Source: Xylogone sp. PMI_703
Taxonomy: Eukaryota > Ascomycota > Leotiomycetes
Length of the DNA stretch: 64,000 nt
Assembly: GCA_021399445.1 (NCBI GenBank)
Contig: JAJTUQ010000002.1
Coordinates: 4,898,001 to 4,962,000, forward strand
Direction of reading: 5' to 3'
In this document: positions 46,005 to 55,954 of the stretch, one piece after another
Numbering within the stretch: position 1 is the stretch's first letter
How the letters are laid out: the number at the start of each line of letters is the position of its first letter
The notes under the pieces: model-generated
Told to the model about the DNA's origin: nothing
Database searches by the model: none
The model's input: the letters and a program-made list of their open reading frames with translations, nothing else
Position numbers and translations under genes: made by a program

Positions 46005-46513
46005 TCATTTCCCCTGCCTCTGCTTATGCTTCGGATTTAAAGAGCAGATAATGTAGACATGGCCCTTTCCATTCTTGCCGCCTTTTCTTCGTACGCTCTG
46101 CATCATGAAGTTAGTTCAAGTTCGCTTTCATCTCATATATTTTGCTGCTCCCGTCTATCTGAAAACAGAGAAATAGTCAACCGATGGGAGATTGGCAAAT
46201 TGCACTTCAATAAGCCACGCTCTTCAACACGCATTTCTTATTCTTCCTTTCCCGCTCAAAGTTGATTAAAAGCGATGTCCCATACCTTGCAGCCTTCGCA
46301 AAGCTTCTTGACTGAGCTTCGGACCTTCATTCCTCTAACCTGTTCTCCAATTGACTTCTGGGTGGTCACATATCCAACTGGTAATCTCGGTCTACGCATC
46401 CCATATGTTTTAGTGAGGCTAGAGAATTGTTGTGATGCGGGTACACTGAAGGTTGATGTTCGGAAGGTAGAGAGAAGCAGTTGAGCCGATCGGAGAAGCA
46501 TTGTGGGAGCCAT
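46005..46513 (-). CDS. RTC6: Mitochondrial large-subunit ribosomal protein bL36m
   Basis: Small zinc-ribbon protein of the mitochondrial 54S subunit. Two exons (46513..46286 and 46097..46005) give 106 aa. The N-terminal 60 residues are a Ser/Arg-rich targeting sequence (MAPTMLLRSAQLLLSTFRTS). The mature L36 part starts RGMKVRSSVKKLCEGCK, where a 188-nt intron interrupts. Exon 2 continues SVRRKGGKNGKGHVYIICSL and NPKHKQRQGK-stop, supplying the third Cys and the His of the zinc site. The intron thus falls inside the zinc ribbon. Reading through it would truncate the protein with a loss of the metal site, so splicing is required. Confidence 0.94.
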
Positions 46514-46829
46514 CGTGGTCTACCAACTGCCGTTTCAATGGTCAAAGGGTTAAGGCACCGAGGAGGGCCCAGATGGAGTGTTGAGGAGGTCAATCTAGAA
46601 TGAAGTGGAGTAGTGAAGGTTATCATGACTTTTGATATCGGGAGGGTCCACTTTTCGGTATCTTTTTAGCGCCTTATATTTGAGGTATTAGTGACATTCA
46701 TAAATTCATTACTATGGACATAATTATGAGTATTATGTCTCTCGTTAAAGCTTCTAAAAAGCAATTCTATGTGCTAACTTCTGAAGCGCCTCCTAAAGTA
46801 AAAACTCCAAGCCTACCCGGATACATTAT
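46514..46829. other. bL36m promoter and ILV1 3' region
   Basis: 316 bp between minus-strand genes. An open frame on the opposite strand from 46714 is antisense to ILV1 and not gene-like. Nothing else seen. Confidence 0.5.
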
Positions 46830-48626
46830 TCAGGACCTCAAGAATGTATGGAAAACGTCAGACTTTGTACAATCTTCCCAAGAATATCCAATTTTCCGGA
46901 AGAAACTTTCTAAATCTTCGACGCTCTCATCTGGACAAAGTATTCCCGCTAATACCTTCCCAAGATCGCTCCCTGCATTTCTATATTGGAAAAGACTGAT
47001 GCTATACTTGGGATTCAAGGTGGATAAGAATTTCTCTAGAGCACCTGGCCGTTCCGGGAAGTTGAACATATATAATCGTTCATTGGGCACTCCGGACCGC
47101 CCACCAACCACATAGCGTATATGAGATTTTGCCAGTTCGTCGCCGGAAAGATCAGTTGCTTTCATGCCGCTTTGAGCAATGCGTTGTAGAAGAGATGCTA
47201 ACTCAGCATCACGTTGTGAAGTTGGAGATGTCAAAGAGATACCAAGTAGCACATTGGCAATCTCATCAGTGGCATATCGGTAAGAGAATTCTGTCACGGC
47301 ATGGGGTAAGACAATTTTAATAAGCTCTGCAAAGGAACCAGGTCTTTCCGGAATACTGACGCAGAGCAGAGCTTCTTTCTTTTCACCGAGTGTAGCACGC
47401 TCAGCCACAAATCGGAGGCGATCGAAGTTCATATTTGCGCCTGATGCAACAGCTACAACCTGCCGTGAAGTATCCGGTGAAGGGTTTGCTGCCACCCACT
47501 TCTTTAGACCCGCTAGCGCAAGGGCTCCAGCTGGTTCAACTATAGATCGAGTGTCTTCAAACATATCCTTGATAGCGGCGCATGCTTCATCAGTCGTGAC
47601 TTGAATAATCTCATCGACAACCTCTTGGCATATGCGGAATGTCTCTTCTCCAACGGTTTTAACAGCAGCGCCATCGGCAAAAAGACCAACTTCGTCAAGG
47701 ACAACCCGCCTTCCTTTCTCTCTGGATTGTTGCATTGCATTCGCATCGTAAGTTTCCACCCCAATTATTTTGACTTCAGGAGCTATACGCTTGACGTAAA
47801 CACCAATCCCAGCAATTAATCCACCTCCACCAACACAGCAGAAGATAGCTTTTAACTTGTGGATATTAGCTTGCCTCAAAAGCTCCATTCCGATAGTGCC
47901 TTGGCCAGCAATGACATATGGATCATCAAATGGAGGAATGTTAGTGAGATTATGGAGCTTCGACAGACGGTGGCATTCGTCTTTGGCAGCGTCAAAGTCC
48001 GCTCCGTGTAAAACAACACTTGCGCCAAGTCTAGTGACGTTAAGGTGTTTGATGCTGGGTGTACCTTCAGGCATAACTATAGTTGCCGGTATCTTGAGTT
48101 TCCGAGCTGAATATGCTACACCTTGAGCATGATTCCCTGCCTGGAAATTAGCCGCCAGCCCAGAGAGTAGAATGGCAGCACAACTTACCAGCTGAGCAAG
48201 CTACCACTCCTTTCCAGCTGTCATTCGGATTTAAATGTGCCATTTTATTGTATGCCCCTCTCAGCTTGAAGCTGAATACTGGTAGTAAATCCTCTCTCTT
48301 TAATAGCACGTTGCATTCTAGCCGATTACTAAGGTTGGTGGCATGGGTTAAAGGAGTCTCGTCGACAACCTCATAGACTCGAGAAGTCAGAATAAGTCTC
48401 AAATACTAGGTCGAATTAGCATTCAATTGGCGAATGAATCCCAATTGCAACGTACGTCTGGGTAGCCATTTGGTAAAATGAATTCGCGGGGTACTGAGGA
48501 GCTAACTTTCGACCTCAGATCTTCACTTGGTGGGGAGGGGTTGGCAGTATATTCAGTTAAAGACAGAGTACTGTGGCTTGGCGTCATGGGCCGACTTGAG
48601 CCATTGATGGCGACCCTATTTTCCAT
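46830..48626 (-). CDS. ILV1: Threonine deaminase (threonine dehydratase)
   Basis: PLP enzyme that converts threonine to 2-oxobutyrate, the first step of isoleucine synthesis, in mitochondria. Three exons (48626..48456, 48405..48189, 48136..46830) give 564 aa. After a Ser/Thr-rich N-tail comes [20 protein letters not shown]. The PLP lysine motif is [32 protein letters not shown] is restored by the second intron, and the phosphate loop is [13 protein letters not shown]. The C-terminal third carries two ACT-like regulatory domains (start near [19 protein letters not shown] and [20 protein letters not shown]), which mediate isoleucine feedback inhibition. The start lacks a strongly basic presequence, which matches my recollection of filamentous-fungal homologs. 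The gene shares a 287-bp promoter with RCF1. Confidence 0.96.
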
Positions 48627-48913
48627 TATTGAATCCTCCCAATTATAACTTATCGTTTACAATTGGAAAGGTGTTGAAAACATGGAGGTGAATTCGGTGA
48701 TTTATTGATGACTCGCGTGATATTCGGGTAGATAAATTTTGACAGGGATCTCTGCAGGAACCCGGAGCAACTATTATCCACAATCGATGTCATCCCACCA
48801 AGCCCGAGTCGCCGACCTTGAACACTCGGATATAAGAGTAGGAGGTTCCCCTCCTCAAAGAGAGCTTGCACAAACACTGTAGATTCGTATTATTTTCCTT
48901 TGCAGCCATAAAA
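48627..48913. promoter_or_regulatory. Divergent promoter of ILV1 (-) and RCF1 (+)
   Basis: Only 287 bp separate the two start codons, so the two genes very probably share regulatory sequence. I searched for a TGACTC-type Gcn4/CpcA site expected for ILV1. The closest word is TGACTCGCG at about 48,710, in the middle of the gap, which fits such a site. Confidence 0.45.
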
Positions 48914-49457
48914 ATGTCGGATAACCCTCTTCCATCCTCCTTCGATGGGAATAGGTTAGTGTCATACATCCCATCCAATCTGTAAGAAAGCGGTTCTCAT
49001 GAGAGAATAGTGATTTCTACGAAGAAAATAGATGGCAAAAGCTCACAAGACGCCTGAAAGAAGAGCCATTAATCCCATTAGGTAAGCTCTTCCAATTGAT
49101 AACTTTTGACTTGCCAATGACAGGTACCCAGGATGCGCATTGACATGCTGGGCACTAATTGGTGCTACAAGATCCATCCGTGCTGGGGATCATAATCGTA
49201 CTAATCGTATGTTCCGAGCTCGTATCTACGCACAAGGATTTACCTTACTTGCCATGGTTGCTGGCTCTATGTACTGGCAGAAGGACCGCGAGAAGAGAAA
49301 GGAATTTGAAGCTGTCATTGAGCAAAACAAGGCCAAGATGAAGAATGAAGCTTGGATCAGGGAGTTGGAAGCTAGAGATAAGGAAGAAAAAGAATTTAAA
49401 GCAGCAAGAGAAGCCAGAATGAGAGCAATGGCTGAAGGAGCCTCACGTAAAAATTAG
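48914..49457 (+). CDS. RCF1: Respiratory supercomplex factor 1 (HIG1 domain)
   Basis: Inner mitochondrial membrane protein that stabilises complex III-IV supercomplexes. Exons 48914-48954, 49011-49081 and 49132-49457 encode 145 aa. The start [13 protein letters not shown] is joined to [20 protein letters not shown]. Two TM helices ([13 protein letters not shown] and [17 protein letters not shown]) flank the HIG1 loop with [11 protein letters not shown], which fits the (Q/I)x3(R/H)xRx3Q motif of Rcf1-type proteins. A charged coiled-coil tail ([16 protein letters not shown] onward) ends at SRKN. The acceptor at 49131 is the second of two possible AGs and restores PLGCALTCW. Confidence 0.94.
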
Positions 49458-49909
49458 GGTTATCACGAAAAGCAACCCTTGGGAATATGGAAGTTTGATC
49501 CAGCAACAAATCAGGAAATTTTGAAAACATTATTCGCTAGGCACACGGCGTTAGGGTAAGGTTGCCTAACTACTCTTAGGCATGTATATCTGAAAATCTG
49601 GGTTTACACATGATTTCTAGGTTTTAGCATGGCTCTATATGTATATTGTGGAAGTTAACACCAAGTACCCCATTCACCTTTATCATATTGTTATATTAAC
49701 AAAGATTACTAATATCAAAAACGAATCTTTGGAAAGAGTTTCAAAATTCGATCTAATGAGAGGCGTTGGATAATCATTAAGCTAGCCATAGATGACAGAA
49801 ATACCGGAGAAACAGATCTAGCATATCAAAATCCCACCTCTCCCAGGCAACTCCAATATCCTCTATTCACAAACTCCGCGTCTCATTTCATTTGGCTTTT
49901 AAGATTTCA
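49458..49909. other. Convergent 3' intergenic region
   Basis: 452 bp between the facing ends of RCF1 and RTC5. AT-rich, no gene or repeat recognised. Confidence 0.55.
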
Positions 49910-51784
49910 TTAGCTCATTGAGCCGCCGCTCCTATTTGCTCCGATAAGACCAGCCATTTCTAGCAGTGCCCTATCCGCCTCAATATCACCTGTTCCAAGA
50001 TTAATTCTTCTCCTTGCCTCTGCTTCTCGCTCTTCCCAAGCCCATCTTTCTCGTTGTATTTGAGCCTCTGCATCTCCACCACAGCCCCAAACTTCCAAGC
50101 TCTCAACCTCAAATCGATCTTGCCAATCTTTTTGCCTTGTGACGCTATTGTGAAAAGCGCCGCCTCTCGACGTATCATTATGAGTGAAGACTCCAAACTC
50201 AAATCCCGAGTCTAGAAGTAACGATACTGCTCCTAGGTTCACATGTGCTGATAGGCCGGCAGTCTGCTTGGCCTTGGGGTGAGGACATCCAAATGCAATT
50301 CCCGGATGAGCCGAAGGTGCCTTCGTGAATGATACGTAGTCCGTATTGATAGAAGATGCAGGAAATACTTCATGAACTGGTTCCAATTGAAACAAGATGG
50401 TCTTATCATCGCCAAAACATTCTTTATGAGTCTGACGCCATGGCTGCGAGATATATACTCCAAATGTCATATGTGTTGATTTGCTGCTGTCCGGGAACCG
50501 CTTTGGAGGCAGAGTATCAGCAAATACTCGTTCCTGGCCACCTTTGGGCTGATCCTCTATTCGATTACCGGATACAAGTAGAATGGTCGGTGCTCGCCAA
50601 TTGAAAACCTTAGTCTCAAAACTGCCCATAGAGAATCCAGATTCACTTCCAGAATACAGAAGCCGAAGACGTCGAAAAAGATTATCACCAGGTATGAAAA
50701 ACGACAATTGAGATAATATATTCAAATTCATAATCTCACCAGTATCTTGCAATAGTGGCTGGACTATTTCCAAACTACTTGCCAATTCGGTTGATGGGGG
50801 TTCCGAGGAAGGATCTTTCCGCTTCGTGAAGTCAATATTTTTGGAGAATAGAAAGTGTTCGAAAAGTGGATTAAAACCGTTAAATAAGAATGGTAACGAT
50901 CTGGGTATGACAGTGTTAAACCTGTGCATCCTAACCCCGGGATGCTTTTCGACATTAACGAATGCAGCTAGTATGCTATCCGCCGTTTTCCTCAAGCCTT
51001 CCAATTGCTCGCCAGCAAGCCGGCCAGAATGAAGTGATAGACTTTCTTGATTCCCGATGGGGGCAACAAGGATTAGAAGCATAATTAACTTCTTTAGATT
51101 ATCTGGCGGTATTGAAGCTTGGTATGCTGAGGCATCTCCATGACGGAATACTTCAATAGCATTTAATGACTCGAGTGCGGCCAGCGCAAGATCGTCATCT
51201 TCTTCTTCGCCCTCATCTTCGATAGGCGCATCAATGGCAAACCCCTGGGATCCGTTTCTAGGAGTAGGAATGCTCTCTGAATCTTTCTCGGCCGTCTCTC
51301 TCGCGGAGTCAGCATGCGATTCTTTCCGGTCATACACAGCAAGGCTACGGAAGAGGAGCTTTGTGCGATCACTCTTAGCATTCTTCAGAACTTCTTTATA
51401 CCGCTCCGTCATTATCACCATAACCATTATCATCTGTTCAAAGCCTAGAATTACTGGTGCATCGTGTAGGAAAGGGAAAGCGCCTAGATATGAGACCATC
51501 TGAAAGACTATTGGCGTTACTCCGAGAATATCAGGAATTTCCAGAAACCTAGCGATAGTCTCCTCTTTGAGGTAAGCAATGGACCCTTCATGGTCTGCTA
51601 GATTATGAAAGACATCCTGGAATGAATATAGTTCCAGGGGATTGAAGCAGCGTTTCGCGAACCTCGATGCCTACAAAGATGTTAAATCATGTTAACAAGA
51701 GCTCAAATTATTACCCACAAGTTCATGGCTAAGTTGCTCAGTCGTAGGTTTGGGACCAGCCCCATTTGACTGAGCTTGCCCCAT
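49910..51784 (-). CDS. RTC5: TLDc-domain protein Rtc5
   Basis: TLDc proteins bind the vacuolar ATPase; yeast Rtc5 promotes its disassembly. Two exons (51784..51719, 51670..49910) give 608 aa. The protein starts MGQAQSNGAG, a good N-myristoylation signal (Gly2, Ser6). Exon 1 ends EQLSHEL and joins ASRFAKRCFNPLELYSFQDV through a 48-nt intron whose donor is GTGGGT. The GTAATA two bases inside does not keep frame. The N-terminal half is helical, with an acidic patch (EDEGEEEDDDLA). The TLDc domain covers about the last 300 residues, including RRLRLLYSGSESGFSMGSFE, WRAPTILLVSG and FGCPHPKAKQTAGLSAHVNL. It ends SGGSMS. The predicted lipid anchor fits a vacuolar-surface role. Confidence 0.92.
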
Positions 51785-52134
51785 GGTTGAATACCCAACA
51801 TCAGTAGAATATCATGTCTTATCATGCGAGGCAAGTTGGTGCAGTAGCCTGCCTGAACACGAGTTGATGTATGAGCTAATAGTGCTCCCCGCTTTACAAA
51901 GACCGCCACAGACAGCTACGGTAGCTGCCTCGGCTGCCTAAGCTTCCCTAGGCTATCGGCGCACAGGTAATATGCCTCGACTACAAATAAAGCAAGAAAG
52001 TGAATTGATGTTGGAACATAGCTATAGTAATATACACTACTCAGTAGCAAGTCCGGTAGATTCATAGTACCTATGCAGAGGACTAATCGAAATGAGTACA
52101 GCTACTATGTAGTCGCAACCGATATATCTTTATT
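51785..52134. other. RTC5 promoter and RRN9 3' region
   Basis: 350 bp between minus-strand genes. No site or gene recognised. Confidence 0.5.
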
Positions 52135-54022
52135 CTAAATATGGGACTCTACATCGTTCTCGATACTAGCTTCCTTCTTACTACTTACAGCAGATTTCTT
52201 TGGATTTTGACCACGTCCTCTCCAGCCTCGTAATGCCTTGGCAGGTCTCATAAAGCCGTCCATGTGAACGGCACCATCCATTTCATCTTCACTGTCCAAA
52301 AGTAAATTATCAATTTTGTCTTTTGGCATGTCATGCACTCCTTCAAGATGCTTTTGGAGCTCTCTATGTGAATTGAATCCCTCCACATACCTCTCACAAT
52401 CAGAAATAGGACAGAAACAATAGTACCGCCGCAAAGGCACGCCTTTGAGCTTTGATATAGTCCTAGAGCTCTTAGATATCGAAGAACCAGCTTCAGAATT
52501 GGAGGAATCGGTTCCCGATAGCTCTTCTGTAGAATGAACCTCCACGTTATGCTCAGGAGCCTGACCCGGACGATATATAAGGAGTTCATCTGCTGCTTTC
52601 ATACTCATAGATGACTCAACTAAGGATCTCAGTTTCATGCCCTCCCCAAACATATCTGCGCAACGCTGTGTAGCTCTCGCTATAACTTGGTCTGAAAATC
52701 CTTTTAAAGAAGCAGACCCGATTACCTCACTCCAGTCTCTAAGCCCCAGCCGTTTCGGAGTAGTTGGTTTTAATAGTTCAGATGAAAGCCCTTGGGAAAG
52801 CTTTCTGTTGCCTCGAGTTGGTGAAGTTCGAGCTTCCGGAGTGTGTGTGGTTTGCGAAGGGGGAAACTTAGGAAGAGGTTTCTTTTGAAGACGAGCTACA
52901 CGTACTAAGTACTCGTGTTCCGTTTCACCCTCTATACGTTCATAATGTTTCCTTGGCCGTCCAATGCGTGACCGTTTTCGTCTCCATTGATTAGGGTCAT
53001 CTTCTCCGCCACCGTCGCTATCTCTCTGAGTTGTGGCTTGACTGGCAATATTTGTGTCTTTACGAGGTCTCCCAACACCCCTTTTCATGCGTTTAGCTGG
53101 TTTCTCAATTGGGGATTCATCATGAAGACTAGATTTATGGTTTTCGTCATCGGTGTTTGTATCAGATACCGATCCATACTGATAACACAACTTCCTCGCG
53201 TGGTGTAATGCCATTAAGACCTCATCTAGTTGACCTAAGGTATGTTTTATAGACGGTTGTAGAAGTTCCGTTGAGCGATCATCGTCTGTCGCTACTACGG
53301 GAGTCAACCAGACATCCTGGTGAACATCCAGCTCATCATTGATGGGATAATCTTCAACTTGAAGTTCTCCCTGGGAGTGCCAGTCGACCTTCAACTTTTG
53401 GTTCTTGTCTCGGGGTGGAGCTTTATCAGCATGATCTTTCTGCTGCGGTGGATCATTGGATTCGTGCGGCAATATTTCTGGGTTGTCGAATTGTCGAGAC
53501 AGAAACCTCTCCTTCGCAAACTTTAATGTTAGACCCACTAATACTTCTTCTAAATTTTGATTTGGTCTAAAAGTCTCGGTTTTCCTCAAAGTGTACTCAT
53601 CATCATCTTCTCCTAGATCAATTTTCTCATCCTCTCTGGGCACTTCGTCTGGCTTTAATGGCCAAGCCGTCCAAAATTGAGGCGGAACAAACTGGTGTGA
53701 GAGAGACTCTTCTATTCTCGCATTCTGTTTCTTTGTAAGGAAACGAGTTCGTAGAATATAATCTGTCTTAGTATATTCAACTTACATCCAAATGTTTTTC
53801 AGAGATCTTCCCAGCCCGACCTTGTACTTTAAGAGCATGTGCGTTGAACAGGTGAACGGATAGGTCACAACTCCTCAGCTGGTCCAAAGACGCGGCTAAA
53901 CCGCGTTCCTGTTCAGTCCAAGTTAGCCATGTCGACGGCTGCCCCTCGAAACGATTGGGGCGCGTTTCGTCTGGGTCTCTAGTATAGTCATCTGACTCTT
54001 CATCTGTATCTTGGGAAGACAT
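52135..54022 (-). CDS. RRN9: RNA polymerase I initiation factor Rrn9-like
   Basis: Rrn9 is part of the upstream activating factor that recruits Pol I to rDNA. Exon 1 (54022..53786) carries the diagnostic N-terminal block: RPNRFEGQPSTWLTWTEQER, LRSCDLSVHLFNAHALK. Exon 2 starts at 53730 or 53724 (two in-frame acceptors six bases apart) and includes FVPPQFWTAWPLKPDEVPRE, then a long polar region. It also has two AT-hook-like motifs (GVGRPRKD and RIGRPRKH) and a C2H2-like element near the end (YYCFCPISDCERYVEGFNSH, then LQKHLEGVH). Length is about 610 aa, much longer than the roughly 365-aa yeast protein. Nuclear or nucleolar. The family call rests on the N-terminal block. Confidence 0.82.
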
Positions 54023-54282
54023 TGCATGCCATGACGTCGATGTTGAAGCGCGAAGAAAGTTTCTGCCGGATGATTTTCTATTTGGGTTGACCGCTCTGGG
54101 ACGACTAACTATTCTCGGTCACTGTTGAACTACGAAGATAGTTCCGCTAATTAAAACTAATAAAATGAGAAGGTGATGATGAGAAGGTTTAGATTTCGCA
54201 CAGATTTATTCGTTTATTCTTTCTTTCTAGTCACCGCATCAAAAAAGAAGCCTTGAATTCATTTTATTTATTTTGGTATTCA

Positions 54283-55652
54283 TCATATCTGACGAACGTC
54301 TTTTCCTTTCATTTCAGGTCTTTCTACTTCCCATTCATCTCGTAATACTGCAAACAATGAATCCGACACCAACACACTTAAGCCTAGGCTCCACACTAAT
54401 GTTATAGCATAGAAGAAATTTGCATTGCCACTTCCCGCGTATATCCACAAGTAGTAAAATGCTGGTCCTAATAATGTGGCGTAGAGGACTGTCGACGATA
54501 GTAAAAATGTGTACCTCATGAGTGGAAACACGTGCCTATATAAAGGCAGCATAGCCAGAAACAATGAAGTATCAGAGATCGATGGATACGGTTTGAAGAT
54601 TGCGAATATACCTAGAAGGATAGTCAAGACAAACAGTGGCTGACGACGAACACGAATAGTTAAGCCGCCGACATATGACGAAAGATGAAGCCAGAAAACG
54701 CCTAGGAAGAACGCCCTGAAGGAATCGAACATTTCTATAAAAAAGTACCACCACAAGCCGACATTTGGGGTGAGATCAGGCAGTAGCAGCTGAACGCCAT
54801 AGGTTGATGATAGAAATTCCCAGGAGCCTGTGATTATATAAGACATATACAATAGAGAGTATATGGATCCCGCCACAGACATAACATTGCTAGATACAAA
54901 ACCAAACGGGGACTGATTTCCTTTTTTTGATGGTCGGCGATCATAACACAGAAGTATTAGAGGCGGAAGGAGGAGAATAGGATACATAGAGAGGTATGCC
55001 GCAAAGGATATCGCAAACATTGATGTGAATGAAGCGCCATTTACAGCTTTAGCGATCGCGTAAAGAATTGCGCAATTAGTGAAAACGCTTGTTGGACGGC
55101 CGATACAAGTTGCGATTGTAAAGGGGTTGAACAGAAAGCTGGAATATTTGACCATTAGTTATCATCCACAAGTAGGGTTCCTATCGGGCTACGGACCTGG
55201 CAGCAATTGCAAAACTGCTCCATCTCCGATCTCTTCTAGGAGAAGTGAAGTGCTTTGACGAGCCTGCCTCCCCAGACTCTGCAATCTGCATGAGGGCATT
55301 GGCGCTCAGAAGGTCTATCGCGATATACAGAAGGTATGTAAAGATTGGATAACTCGAGGAGTTCGGCAGCAGCGAGAAGAGGGGAAGAAATAGCGGTGCT
55401 TGATGGTAGACACCACCATCGTAAGGCGAAACATTATGATTATATAGAAATAATCCTTCTTGCACTGTTCCGACTTAGTTTCTATTCTGGAAAAATGGTA
55501 TTTTACTCACGTCTTTTGAAGCTTGTTACTGGGGTGGATATCTCGACACGGCCTGTCAATAAATCTGGTAAACCTGGAAACGAAGTAAACACTAGAAGTC
55601 GCACAGTCGCCGCAGCGCCAAACAAAGCAGCTTTTCTCCGATTTATATTCAT
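54283..55652 (-). CDS. GAB1: GPI transamidase subunit PIG-U / Gab1
   Basis: Multi-spanning ER protein of the complex that attaches GPI anchors to proteins. Exons 55652..55511, 55464..55197 and 55138..54283 give 421 aa. The start MNINRRKAALFGAAATVRLL leads to the luminal block STPVTSFKRLQEGLFLYNHN, restored by a 46-nt intron, then VSPYDGGVYHQAPLFLPLFS. The second intron joins SFAIAAS to FLFNPFTIATCIGRPTSVFT. The conserved C-terminal helices contain PNVGLWWYFFIEMFDSFRAF, a PIG-U hallmark. The enzyme complex would serve clients such as the GPI-type protease at 32.8 kb. Codons upstream of 55652 are in frame but contain no ATG. Confidence 0.95.
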
Positions 55653-55954
55653 AGTGACAATCTGGCCTCTAAAAAGCTTAAAGTAGTCCCCCCAAGTATC
55701 AACACCACATCCCTTTTCGATAATATTGAAGGGCAATTGGATGTCTGTCCTTACTGGAGCATATTCACATGGTCTGTGCAGGGCGGTGAGTGGTATTGGC
55801 CAATGGCTATCGAGCGATCAGGAAAGTTTATCAGAGAAATCTTCAAGGTCTCCTCCAAAATCTTTTTGGAGGCCATACCTTTCCTGCACACCCAAAGCAC
55901 ATCTGGGCGGGTTCTGTGTTTTAGAGCGCATATTATACACAGTTTCCACTCATA
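55653..55954. promoter_or_regulatory. Divergent promoter of PIG-U (-) and Pescadillo (+)
   Basis: 302 bp between the two ATGs. Around 55,835-55,875 a nearly perfect inverted repeat is visible (TCTCCAAAATC facing a partner GATTTTTGGA-like arm, read across CTCCAAAATCTTTTTGGAGG), which could fold as a hairpin. Confidence 0.45.

Noticed and set aside
46714..47115. 133-codon plus-strand frame
   Set aside because: Mostly antisense to the C-terminal ACT domain of ILV1; a shadow of that gene's codon structure.
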